Source: Massilia rubra
GTDB lineage: Bacteria > Pseudomonadota > Gammaproteobacteria > Burkholderiales > Burkholderiaceae_D
Direction: 5' to 3'
DNA: 64,000 nt
NCBI RefSeq assembly: GCF_011682065.1
Contig: NZ_VUYU01000002.1
Coordinates: 473,553-537,552, forward strand
This document shows positions 25,450 to 33,517 of the stretch, piece by piece. Position 1 is the first letter of the stretch. The number at the start of each line of letters is the position of its first letter. Made by a program: the position numbers and the translations under genes. Below the pieces are notes generated by a model. The model was not told the origin of the DNA, ran no database searches, and saw nothing but the letters and a program-made list of their open reading frames with translations.

Positions 25450-25878
25450 CTATTTTAAGAATTCAGAAAAGACGTCGAGGGCTTCAAACGCGTTGTCGGC
25501 GACCATCGCCACATCCGTTGCAATACTGTCGGCGCTGGCGTCGTGCGCCAGCGAACCGAAAATGACATAGTGTTCGCCGACCCGTCCGAAGTTCGACAGC
25601 GGAATGGCCATGTTCAGGTCCATCATCGCTTCGAGCATCTCGTAGCGGCGTTCGGGGCGGATTTCGGCTTCGGTCCACAGGTAGCAGATGCACAGCACCT
25701 GGCTGGGGGTGGCGGTGATAAATACCGGCAACTCTTCCAGCCCTTCGATCGTCATGCGCATGACGGGCACGCCATCGGCCTGGTCCGGCGGCAGCAGGTT
25801 GCTGCTGACCCCGACCGAGCCGGGTCTGCGCAGCAGGGCCTGCTCAATTTCAAGCATCTGTTTCATTGCCATTTCCAT
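25450..25878 (-). CDS. DUF2170 protein (YjfI-like)
   Basis: 142 residues from the ATG at 25878, chosen because AAGGAG lies 7 bases upstream; longer frames run into the promoter. Conserved-looking segments include VSSNLLPPDQADGVPVMRMTIEGLEELPVF (in part) and LCICYLWTEAEIRPERR. DUF2170 genes regularly precede PspA genes (yjfI-yjfJ), and that order is kept here. It is acidic and presumably cytosolic. It is the first gene of the operon. Confidence 0.8.
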   Translation of the reverse strand: MEMAMKQMLEIEQALLRRPGSVGVSSNLLPPDQADGVPVMRMTIEGLEELPVFITATPSQVLCICYLWTEAEIRPERRYEMLEAMMDLNMAIPLSNFGRVGEHYVIFGSLAHDASADSIATDVAMVADNAFEALDVFSEFLK

Positions 25879-25929
25879 CGTTTTGCTCCTTGCACGGTGC
25901 GGTGATTCAATCATCCCTGATGGGGTCTT

Positions 25930-25974
25930 AGACATATTATGTCACAAGTATAAATACATGACATAAAATGTCAA
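25930..25974 (-). promoter_or_regulatory. Sigma-70 promoter with paired operator dyads for the PspA operon
   Basis: On the minus strand, TTGACA (25974-25969) and TATACT (25952-25947) are separated by 16 bases, close to consensus. Two similar dyads bracket it: TGACAT-AAA-ATGTCA (25959-25973) overlaps the -35, and GACAT-ATT-ATGTC (25931-25943) lies just after the -10. They are 29 bp apart. This is the layout of a strong promoter held by a dimeric repressor. Confidence 0.7.
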
Positions 25975-26032
25975 GGCGCGCCGCAGCATGCGGCGAGGTG
26001 CGGCCGGCGAGGTGCGGCACTGGCGGGCGGGC

Positions 26033-26746
26033 TTACTCCGCCTCGGGAGACAGGGCGGCGACGATTGACGCGAACTGATCGTCGATCAGCTCGGCGAGCG
26101 TCATGCCGGGAAATGTATCGCGCGGTTCGCTGAAGCTGGCGATTTCGGCGAGCACATAGGCGCGCCGCTGTGCGGCATCGAACACAAGGTCGTCGGGCGG
26201 GAGCACGTCGCACAGCGATTCGATTTTCCAGCTGTTGTAATCGAGTTCGTCCTGGTCGAAACGCAGGTTGCCGAACATGCCGTTGCGGTCGAAATACCAA
26301 TAATCATGCACGTCATCGTTGATATAGCGACAGCCGAAGCCCGTGTAGTTGTCGTTGACCAGCTTGACGGTCGCCTCGCTCAGAATGTCGTCGAGATCGG
26401 TGCGGCCGCCCCATTTTGCGTAGATAAAATCGACCAGTCCCTGCCCCGCATGGCAGCCGTACCACCGGGGGCCGGGATTGCGCAGGCATTCCAGGACGGC
26501 GCCGACGGCATCGAGCGCGATGGTTTGCGAGCAGCTTTCGTCGTAATGCACATGCCGGAACGCGCCGCACTGCTGGTACAGCGATCTCAATTCGTCGGGA
26601 ATGCGGATGTTCAACAGCGCTTCGAGCGCCGCAATCTCTTGCGCCGTATCCGGCGCGGCGAAAGCGAGATCGAAATGCTCGGGGTATTCGGTGTCGGCTG
26701 CAATTGCACGGGCGTTGAGGGCGATGATGTTGTCGCGTGACGTCAT
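26033..26746 (-). CDS. SMI1/KNR4 (SUKH) family protein
   Basis: About 237 residues. The SUKH signature is at residues 38-60 (IAALEALLNIRIPDELRSLYQQCGAF), followed by Trp/Tyr-rich middle blocks. SUKH proteins are commonly immunity proteins that neutralise contact-delivered nuclease or deaminase toxins. No toxin gene is visible in this window, so this is an orphan. A TTG nine bases upstream could be the true start; neither has a good ribosome-binding site. Confidence 0.7.
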   Translation of the reverse strand: MTSRDNIIALNARAIAADTEYPEHFDLAFAAPDTAQEIAALEALLNIRIPDELRSLYQQCGAFRHVHYDESCSQTIALDAVGAVLECLRNPGPRWYGCHAGQGLVDFIYAKWGGRTDLDDILSEATVKLVNDNYTGFGCRYINDDVHDYWYFDRNGMFGNLRFDQDELDYNSWKIESLCDVLPPDDLVFDAAQRRAYVLAEIASFSEPRDTFPGMTLAELIDDQFASIVAALSPEAE

Positions 26747-27207
26747 GGGGGGCAATATCTGTTTGAAAAACCCGATTGTAGACGATCGTGGTAGCTGCCG
26801 ATCACTCCGATCTCCTGCCGATAAGAGAGAGGGGGAATTGTGCTGCCAACGTGGGTCGGATTCAGTTGCAAATTCGTGGGGATAGTGGGGGAGTTTTCAG
26901 TGCAACTATACAATCAAAACGTTGACACATAAGAGATGCCGCATTGACGTGTCAACATGACCGGTTTAACACGCTTTGAACGCTAAAACAGCCTCCAATG
27001 CCGTCTTTTTGCCTGGCATGGAACTTGAATAAGGAATAGCAGGCGCCAATACATTGTAGCGCTGAGCCGGCCGGTGCTGTGCGTCGGTCAAAACAATAGA
27101 CTCATCTTTTTGCGGAGAATAGTCATGACTCCAGGCATTTGAATGTGATCAGATTGATCTTTTTATCCGTTTTTCCATATATATTGCAAAAACCGAAAGG
27201 AATTATC
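26747..27207. other. Gene-free stretch with operator-like dyads
   Basis: It holds GTTGACAC (26921-26928) and GTGTCAAC (26949-26956), perfect 8-bp inverted arms, and a nested TTGAC-GT-GTCAA. Near 27110-27142 a good ribosome-binding site (GGAG) precedes a five-codon frame, MTPGI-stop. Otherwise it is AT-richer than average with no gene. Confidence 0.45.
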
Positions 27208-27879
27208 ATGAGCTACGAATTAGATCTCGCATTTACCAACGCGCAGTTGCAGACCATCTGGATAACAGGCACTAATGTTATCGTTGCCAAGCCTTCGGGC
27301 GGCAATTCGCCAAACGTCGCCTGGCAAGTATTCAAACCTATGACCGCCAATTCGCTAAATTGGGAAGAGAATTACGGGGTATATGCCTCCACTGCGCAAG
27401 TGCAGAATGGCGCACAGCTGACGCAATTGTCATCGACCGGCATTCCGGCTGCCATGGAGACACTCTATACATTGGCAGCCGATGGCGCCATCAGCACTCC
27501 GGGCTCTGGTGGCAGCGCGAATGCATTTGCCTTGCTGAATCAATATCAATCAAGCCAAGGATATATGACCGTAGGTCTATATCAGAATGCGACGGTGAAC
27601 GGGACTCAGATCCTGGGTAATGCGGTATCGGCGGCTCCTGTTCTGTACCAAAGTACTGCTACCATGACACCTTATACCACGGTCTATATCTGGCTGGCAT
27701 CCCAGGTTGTCAGCAATAGTGTGGTGACCCAAGTGACGTCGCCGATGACAGAGGTGGTCTTTGGTGGTGGTAACAACACCGCCTCCCTCGCCTACGATTC
27801 GGCAACAGGTATGTTCATTGCTTCCTCGACGAATACCTCCAGCAAATTGGTACTCACTCAACACGAAGCGTTGCTGTAA
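27208..27879 (+). CDS. Beta-rich unknown protein
   Basis: 223 residues from the ATG at 27208 with AAAGGA upstream. It is rich in Thr, Ser, Asn, Gln and Ala and nearly lacks Lys, Arg and Cys, so it looks like a beta-sandwich or lectin-like fold. No signal peptide is seen. GC content is well below that of the neighbours. A perfect Rho-independent terminator follows, and a second small low-GC gene lies beyond it. I do not recognise a family. Confidence 0.6.
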   Translation: MSYELDLAFTNAQLQTIWITGTNVIVAKPSGGNSPNVAWQVFKPMTANSLNWEENYGVYASTAQVQNGAQLTQLSSTGIPAAMETLYTLAADGAISTPGSGGSANAFALLNQYQSSQGYMTVGLYQNATVNGTQILGNAVSAAPVLYQSTATMTPYTTVYIWLASQVVSNSVVTQVTSPMTEVVFGGGNNTASLAYDSATGMFIASSTNTSSKLVLTQHEALL

Positions 27880-27936
27880 CAATCGTGCTGGCGATTGTCT
27901 ATCCACACGAAATTGCTGATTCGGATGGACTGGCAG

Positions 27937-27979
27937 GATAAGAGTGGCGGGTCCGACCGCTATTCTTATCCGGTTTTTA
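27937..27979 (+). terminator. Rho-independent terminator
   Basis: GGATAAGA and TCTTATCC close a stem of about 15 bp (with two G-T pairs) around a short loop, followed by GGTTTTT. It ends the transcript of the beta-rich gene. Confidence 0.85.
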
Positions 27980-28110
27980 GCATGCAGCGAGCGGGAAATC
28001 GCCATTCAGGACCGCAAGTTGCGAAACAATCCCCGCAATGTATCATTCATTCGTTGCACGGATAAGAAACATTTAGATTTTCTATTTCAATTGACTTTAC
28101 GGAGAACGCG

Positions 28111-28341
28111 ATGGCTAAATACATGACCCAAAAAATGAGTTCCGGCGTATTGCAGGCGACCACCTATTATCAAGCGCAAAGCGACCATCCATCCCATGGA
28201 GAATCAGGTGCATTCACACGTGCTGCCACCAGCGACTATGCCACAGTGCATAATATCACCGTCGCGGAGGTTGAAGTCGGCACCTACAAATCAAACCAGG
28301 GAGTACCTACCGGAGGAAATACTAAAGAAATTTTTCCTTGA
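28111..28341 (+). CDS. Small unknown protein
   Basis: 76 residues, ATG preceded by CGGAG at a good distance. The sequence is polar (MAKYMTQKMSSGVLQATTYY...) with no Cys and no membrane segment. Low GC, like the beta-rich gene 230 bases upstream. The two may be a transferred pair. No recognisable family. Confidence 0.5.
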   Translation: MAKYMTQKMSSGVLQATTYYQAQSDHPSHGESGAFTRAATSDYATVHNITVAEVEVGTYKSNQGVPTGGNTKEIFP

Positions 28342-28531
28342 TTACCGCTGATTTTGGCGCAGCACTGAAAAACGTGCGGCTCGGGAAGCGGCGCGCCAGC
28401 CAGCCAAGCCAGTTTGATGCTCATACTGCAGTCCGGATTTGCCGTTCCCGGCAGTCCGGACGAAGCGCGGGCGTCAGAACGCCCCGATCCCGGCCTCCTT
28501 CAAATTCAAATGCAGGCCCTTACATGTATGC
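28342..28531. other. Short gene-free stretch
   Basis: No coding signal supported. It leads into the promoter of the synthetase gene. Confidence 0.4.
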
Positions 28532-28561
28532 CTTGCACAAAATGTGCAAGTGCAATATATT
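28532..28561 (+). promoter_or_regulatory. Promoter with overlapping dyad for the IleRS paralog
   Basis: TTGCAC (28533-28538) and TATATT (28556-28561) are spaced by 17 bases. A perfect dyad, CTTGCACA-AAA-TGTGCAAG (28532-28550), covers the -35 and half the spacer and would let a repressor block polymerase. The predicted transcription start is at about 28568. Confidence 0.6.
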
Positions 28562-28567
28562 GAAGCC

Positions 28568-28711
28568 ATGAACCCGCACACCTCCCCTCTCCTTCGCACC
28601 CGCCCGGCACGCAACGCCGACGCCGGCCTGCGTGCGGGCGCAGGTATTGCACGAATTATCCGAGCGGCTGCACGCGTCGCTCGCTTTCGTGTGCCGGTCG
28701 TCGGATAAATT
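28568..28711 (+). promoter_or_regulatory. Possible Ile-codon leader with pairing to its own stop region
   Basis: A 46-codon frame (28568-28708) would begin exactly at the predicted transcript start. Ile codons at 28646, 28655 and 28658 lie in or beside AATTATCCGA (28654-28663). That segment can pair with TCGGATAAATT (28701-28711), which covers the stop codon. Such pairing could make synthetase expression respond to Ile-tRNA supply. The ATG has no ribosome-binding site, so translation would be leaderless; this remains a suggestion. Confidence 0.3.
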
Positions 28712-28794
28712 TCAAGCGAGCACTTGGCGGCAATTCGCGAAGCGTTCCGCGCAAGTCTCACCCAGCTTTGCTCCCGACTTTATCGGAGCATTTC

Positions 28795-31635
28795 ATGACT
28801 ACCTCGTTTTCCCCATCGCACGACCACGCCACCGTCACGCCCGCGGTGCTTACCGCCGTACCCCAATACACACTGCGCCTGAAGCAGCCCGCCTTCTGGA
28901 ACACGCCCAATCCGGCGATGGAAGAACGCCTGCTGGCCCACTGGCGCGCCACCGGCCAGCGCCAGCAGGTGGACGCCGAACGCCAGGGCCAGCCGCGCTA
29001 CTGGCTGCTCGACGGCCCGCCCTACGCCAACGGTAACGCCCACTTCGGCCACCTGCTCAACAAAACGCTCAAGGACGTCCACGTGCGCTACGCCAGCGTG
29101 TGCGGCCACACGGTAACCTGGCGCGCGGGCTGGGATTGCCACGGACTGCCGCTCGAACTGGCGGTCGAAAAACGCCACGGCCCGCAAGCCAAACAGGACC
29201 CGCTGCGCTTCATGCGCCAGTGCCGCGACGAAGCGACGCACTGGAAGGATCTGCAGGCCCGCGCCATGTCGCGCTTGGGCCTGATGGCCGAGATGGACCA
29301 GCCCTGGCTGACCATGGACCCGGCGCGCGAAGCGGCGTCGCTGTCGCTGCTGCAGGAGATGTGGGAGGCCGGCCTGCTGGTCGAACGCCACTCGCCGGTG
29401 CACTGGTGCCCCGCATGCCGCAGCGCGCTGGCCGCCAGCGAACTGGAAAAGACCAGCAAGGAGCGCATGGAGACCTTCTTCAGCGTGCCCTTCGCGCCGG
29501 CGTCGTGCGAGGCGATGGCGCGGCGCGCACGCGAACAGGGCGCGGCCTGGCCGGACGGCCCGCTGCATCTGCTGTCGTGGACCACCACCCCGTGGACCCT
29601 GTGGGCCAATGCCGGCTTCGGCCACCCGCAGGCAGGTGCGCTGAGCGTCGCCACGCTCGCCGGTGGCATGCGGGTGGTGCTCGCCGTGCAGGCGCGCGAA
29701 CGCTTGCTGCGCGATTATCCGGCCATGTTCAGCCATACCGGCCATGAATTCGATGGTGCGCTGGACTTTGCCGGGCTGCGCGACTTGTCGCTGGCCGCCG
29801 AAAGTCCGCTTACCGGGCTTGCGGCCCCCTTGCTGGCGGCGGATTTTGCCAGTGAGAGCGAGGGCTCCGGCTTTGTCCACCTGGCGCCGGCGTTCGGGCC
29901 GGACGACTTTGCGCTGCACGAAACCGACGGCGTGCGCCTCGACTGCCACGTGGGCAAGGATGGCCGCCTGATGGACGTCGGCGACGTGCCGATGCCGGCC
30001 GCGCTGCAAGGCGCCACGCTGGAAGTGGCGTCGCAGGTGTCGTGCGACCTGCTGGCCCAGGCCGGCCGGCTGGTCCACATGGAGCGCAAGAGCGTCGAAA
30101 CGACTATGTGCTGGCGCCACAAGAAGGCCGTGTTCTACCGCGCCAGCGGGCAGTGGGCGCTGGACTTGCACAAGGGCTTCGATGGCTGCCCCGAGGGCCT
30201 GGCGCGGCGCGCGCTGGCCGCATTGGACGCCACCGTATTCCTGCCGGACGAGAAAGCCCGTGCGCCGCTGGCCCTGATGATGTCCACGCGCCGCTTCTGG
30301 ACCTTGTCGCGCGACCGCCTGTGGGGCGTGCCGCTGCCGTTCTTCCGGCATGAAGCGAGCGGCGAGCTGCATCCCGATACGGCCGCCATGTGGCGCGAAC
30401 TGGTCGAGCGGGTGCGCACCGACGGGGTCGAGGCCTGGCAAGCGTTTGCGACACCGCTGGGCTACACCAAAAGCGCGCAGAGCGTCGATGTCTGGTTCGA
30501 CGCCGGGGCGGCGTGGCACAGCGCGGCCGAGGACGGCGGCGCCCAGGCCGACATGGTGGTCGAAGGCCAGGACCAGACGCGCGGCTGGTTTTTATCGTCG
30601 TTCCTCCTGCATGCCTTCAAAAGTCCCCTGCCGCCGTTCAAAAAGGTGATGACCCATCGCTTCGTGGTCGATGAACAAGGGATGAAGTTTTCCAAGGAAA
30701 AGGGCACCGCGCCCGACAGCGGCGCGCTGTTCGCGCATTCGGGCGCCGATGTGTTCCGCCTGTGGGTGTGCAGCCAGGATGTGGGCGACGAAATGAAGTG
30801 GTCCGGCACGTCGCTCAAACAGGCGACCCAGGACGCCAAGGACTGGCGCAGCTTCCTGCGCTTTCACCTGGCGAACATGGAAAACCGGGCCGACGCCGCG
30901 CGCCCGCCCGCGCTGCGTGAGCTCGACCGGCTGGCATTGCACAAACTACAGGAAGCGCGTAGCCAATGGCATGCATGCATGGAGGGCGGGCGCTTCTACC
31001 AGGCGCTGAGCTGCCTTGCGCAGTTCCGCCAGTGGGCCAGTTCGGAGTGGTTCGAACTGTCCAAGCGCACCCTGTACTGCGCAAACGACGGCAGCGCCGA
31101 CCTGGCGAGCGCGCAATGGGCGCTGCGCGAATCGTTTTTGCTGTGCGCGCAGATGCTGGCGACGGTGATGCCGTTCGCCTGCGAGGAGGCGTACCTGGCC
31201 TGGCCCGGCCATCCCAAGGCGTCACTGTTGCTGCACGCGCTGCCCGCACAGGATGCGCCGCCCGCCATGGACGCGGCGCTGCGCCAGGCCGAATCGATGC
31301 TGGCCTGGCGCCGCTCGCTGCAAGCGCTGGTCGAACGCGCCCGCGCTCTGGTCGACAAGGGCACGCCGGTGTGCCTGGCTTTCGGGGCAAGTGCCGACCC
31401 GCTCGGCGAGGAGCAGTTGCGCGCCCTCTTCCCCGGTTGTTTCGTGCTGCCGGACGACCATGCGAATGCGCTCGACGCGTGGGAAGCCGGACCGGCCGGC
31501 GATGCGGGGGCGGTCCGCGCCGGCAAGCCGACCGTGCGTCCGCACCGGTGCAATCGTTGCCGCGATTATGTGAGGGCGGCGCTGGACGATCAAGGCCTGT
31601 GCCATCAGTGTACCGTCGAGGTGCTGCGCGAGTGA
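28795..31635 (+). CDS. Isoleucyl-tRNA synthetase paralog
   Basis: 946 residues, class I synthetase of the Ile type. The HIGH motif is HFGH (residues 83-86, within PPYANGNAHFGH). GWDCHGLPLE follows. The CP1 editing domain shows SWTTTPWTLWANAG and GSGFVHLAPAFGPDDF. The KMSKS motif is KFSKE (near 630). A C-terminal zinc finger has CNRC and CHQC. Start 28795 is chosen for GGAG 7 bases upstream. The usual neighbours of housekeeping ileS (ribF, lspA) are missing, so this is probably a second, possibly inhibitor-resistant enzyme. The editing-site His usually found in APDHG is Phe here (APAFG). Confidence 0.85.
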   Translation: MTTSFSPSHDHATVTPAVLTAVPQYTLRLKQPAFWNTPNPAMEERLLAHWRATGQRQQVDAERQGQPRYWLLDGPPYANGNAHFGHLLNKTLKDVHVRYASVCGHTVTWRAGWDCHGLPLELAVEKRHGPQAKQDPLRFMRQCRDEATHWKDLQARAMSRLGLMAEMDQPWLTMDPAREAASLSLLQEMWEAGLLVERHSPVHWCPACRSALAASELEKTSKERMETFFSVPFAPASCEAMARRAREQGAAWPDGPLHLLSWTTTPWTLWANAGFGHPQAGALSVATLAGGMRVVLAVQARERLLRDYPAMFSHTGHEFDGALDFAGLRDLSLAAESPLTGLAAPLLAADFASESEGSGFVHLAPAFGPDDFALHETDGVRLDCHVGKDGRLMDVGDVPMPAALQGATLEVASQVSCDLLAQAGRLVHMERKSVETTMCWRHKKAVFYRASGQWALDLHKGFDGCPEGLARRALAALDATVFLPDEKARAPLALMMSTRRFWTLSRDRLWGVPLPFFRHEASGELHPDTAAMWRELVERVRTDGVEAWQAFATPLGYTKSAQSVDVWFDAGAAWHSAAEDGGAQADMVVEGQDQTRGWFLSSFLLHAFKSPLPPFKKVMTHRFVVDEQGMKFSKEKGTAPDSGALFAHSGADVFRLWVCSQDVGDEMKWSGTSLKQATQDAKDWRSFLRFHLANMENRADAARPPALRELDRLALHKLQEARSQWHACMEGGRFYQALSCLAQFRQWASSEWFELSKRTLYCANDGSADLASAQWALRESFLLCAQMLATVMPFACEEAYLAWPGHPKASLLLHALPAQDAPPAMDAALRQAESMLAWRRSLQALVERARALVDKGTPVCLAFGASADPLGEEQLRALFPGCFVLPDDHANALDAWEAGPAGDAGAVRAGKPTVRPHRCNRCRDYVRAALDDQGLCHQCTVEVLRE

Positions 31636-31729
31636 CGCCCGAGTTGCGCGCCGCTGGCTAAAGAAGTCCGTCAATACGGGTCTTCGTTGAAAAGCGGCGC
31701 GCAGCGCGTTATCGTGGTCTCTCCATCTC

Positions 31730-32066
31730 TGGTGGGGGCGCACCCGCACCGACGGCGTGCCGCAGGCGTAGGCCAACATCCTGTTATGGCGCCACATGTT
31801 CGAGCGCCTGGTGCGCCAGCGTGGCCTGCATAACCTGATCTGGGTATGGAACGGGCAGGATCCGGCGTGGTATCCGGGCGACGACATGGTCGACATCGTC
31901 AGCCACGATATTTACGATTCATGGTCTGGAACGATGGCGACGGGCCGGCCGGCGTGACCAGTCCGAACAACTTCTGGACCGGCGAGTACTACAACACCAA
32001 TGCGCACAAGCAGAAAGTGTACAACCACCCCAACGTGATCACGCTGGACCGGTTGCCACGATTCTG
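31730..32066 (+). pseudogene. Relic of a GH26 mannanase-type glycoside hydrolase
   Basis: Two adjoining segments in different frames match the C-terminal part of GH26 enzymes. The first (from about 31770) reads [35 protein letters not shown] and [10 protein letters not shown]. The second (31920-32066) reads [12 protein letters not shown] and YNHPNVITLDRLP. A TAG stop lies at the start of the first, and the usual nucleophile region between them is gone. It is therefore a decayed remnant, not a gene. Confidence 0.7.
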
Positions 32067-32069
32067 AAA

Positions 32070-32564
32070 TCAGTGCATGTCGGTCGCGTCGAGGAAGGCC
32101 TTGACCATCGCTTCGAGGCCGACGCGGTCTTCTTCGGTAAAGCGGTTCAACAGCGGGCTGTCGATGTCGAACACGCCGTACAGTTGGCCATCCTTGATCA
32201 GCGGGATGACGATTTCGGCGTTGGAGGCGCTGTCGCACGCGATATGACCATCGAACGCGTGCACGTCGGCGACCACGATGGTGCGGCGCTCCTGTGCGGA
32301 GGTGCCGCACACGCCCCGCCCGAGCGGAATGCGCGCGCACGCCACCTTGCCCTGGAATGGGCCGACCAGCAATTCCTGGGCGTCGCCCTTCTTGCCCGGA
32401 CGGAGCAGGTAGAAGCCGGCCCAGTTCAGGTCCGCAATGGCGGAATACACCAGGGCGGAAAATTGCGAGGCGTTCGCGGTCAGATCGCGCTCGCCTTCGA
32501 GGATGCTGCTGACCTGACGCGCGAGCAAGGCGTAGTCGCCCGAGTTGTTGTCGATGTTGTGCAT
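32070..32564 (-). CDS. msrC: GAF-domain free methionine-(R)-sulfoxide reductase
   Basis: 164 residues, a single GAF domain. The three cysteines needed for catalysis are visible in KVACARIPLGRGVCGTS and in HIACDSAS. The IPLIKDGQLYGVFDIDSP motif is typical of fRMsr. It reduces free methionine-R-sulfoxide with thioredoxin in the cytosol. The start at 32564 matches family length; a TACAAT -10 lies upstream at 32600-32605. Divergent from the NrtR-like gene. Confidence 0.9.
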   Translation of the reverse strand: MHNIDNNSGDYALLARQVSSILEGERDLTANASQFSALVYSAIADLNWAGFYLLRPGKKGDAQELLVGPFQGKVACARIPLGRGVCGTSAQERRTIVVADVHAFDGHIACDSASNAEIVIPLIKDGQLYGVFDIDSPLLNRFTEEDRVGLEAMVKAFLDATDMH

Positions 32565-32756
32565 ACGGCTGGTTGCATGTGGAGTGAAGGATGGGCCGTA
32601 TTGTACGCGTAGCCGCGCGGGCGCGCTTCCCCAACCGCATCGGCGCCTTGCGCCGGACGTCGCCTCCGCACGTTTCCTCAGCACGCACCATCTTCGGTCA
32701 CAAATGCATTTAACACCTTAAAATGAAGCGATCTCAAGGTGAATAGTAAAAAGTAC

Positions 32757-32784
32757 TTGGATTCATTTTGAAACTAAGTATAAT
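32757..32784 (+). promoter_or_regulatory. Promoter of the NrtR-SPFH-VWA operon
   Basis: TTGGAT (32757-32762) and a perfect TATAAT (32779-32784) are 16 bases apart. The predicted start lies on or next to the ATG of the first gene, so the transcript may be leaderless. AAAATGAA (32720-32727) and TTCATTTT (32762-32769) are inverted 8-bp arms, 42 bp apart, and AAGTACTT is a short palindrome between them. These are candidate sites for the regulator. Confidence 0.55.
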
Positions 32785-32790
32785 CCAGCC

Positions 32791-33492
32791 ATGCCTGAGA
32801 ACCTCATACCCCCACCGCAGCACTACCCGAACGACGTCATCTGCACCGTCGACACGGTCCTGCTCACCCTTGGCGACGACGGCCTGTCGGTCGCCCTGCT
32901 CAAGCGCGAGCGCGAACCGTACAAGGGCGTGGCCGCCCTCCCCGGCGGCTACATCCATGCCGACAAGGACCTCGACGGCTACGGCGCCGCCCTGCGCGTG
33001 CTCAAGACCAAAACCGGCATCGACGTGCCCTATCTGGAACAACTGGCCGCGTTTACCGGCGCGGCGCGCGATCCGCGTGGCTGGTCGGTGTCGCTGGCGT
33101 ATTACGCGCTGGTGCCGCACGCCGTCATCACGGCGGCGGGCCACCCCGGCGTGAAGCTGGTCGGCGTCGACCGCCTGCACACCCTGCCGTTCGACCACGG
33201 CGTGATCGTGGCGGCGGCTGTCGAGCGGCTGCGCAGCAAGAGCCAGTATTCGTCGCTGCCGTGCTTTTTGGTCGGTGAGCTGTTCACGCTCCCGCAACTG
33301 CAGCGCGTGTACGAAGCGCTGATGGGCGAAGCGCTGAACAAGGTAAGTTTTCGCCGCAAGATGGCCGAACTCGATGTACTCGAAGCGGCCGAGGGACAGA
33401 TGGACACGTCGAGCCCCAGCCGCCCGGCGCAGTTGTACCGGCTGCGACCGGAATTTCGCGACCGTCTGGGCCTGCTCAAGCGCGGCCTGTAA
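32791..33492 (+). CDS. NrtR-like Nudix-fold transcriptional regulator
   Basis: 233 residues. An N-terminal Nudix-fold domain (about 10-145) is followed by a winged-helix domain (about 150-230, with FTLPQLQRVYEALMGEALNKVSFRRKM). The Nudix box is degenerate: GGYIHADKDLDGYGAALR... lacks the catalytic REXXEE glutamates, as in NrtR regulators that sense ADP-ribose or related nucleotides rather than hydrolyse them. It heads a five-gene operon 25 bases before the SPFH gene, so it probably controls that operon. No ribosome-binding site precedes the ATG. Confidence 0.85.
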   Translation: MPENLIPPPQHYPNDVICTVDTVLLTLGDDGLSVALLKREREPYKGVAALPGGYIHADKDLDGYGAALRVLKTKTGIDVPYLEQLAAFTGAARDPRGWSVSLAYYALVPHAVITAAGHPGVKLVGVDRLHTLPFDHGVIVAAAVERLRSKSQYSSLPCFLVGELFTLPQLQRVYEALMGEALNKVSFRRKMAELDVLEAAEGQMDTSSPSRPAQLYRLRPEFRDRLGLLKRGL

Positions 33493-33517
33493 GCAATCAA
33501 CCAAGGAGAATACGATC

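Noticed and set aside
28568..28794. A T-box riboswitch ahead of the IleRS gene
   Set aside because: No T-box consensus or stem I features are visible and T-boxes are not expected in proteobacteria.
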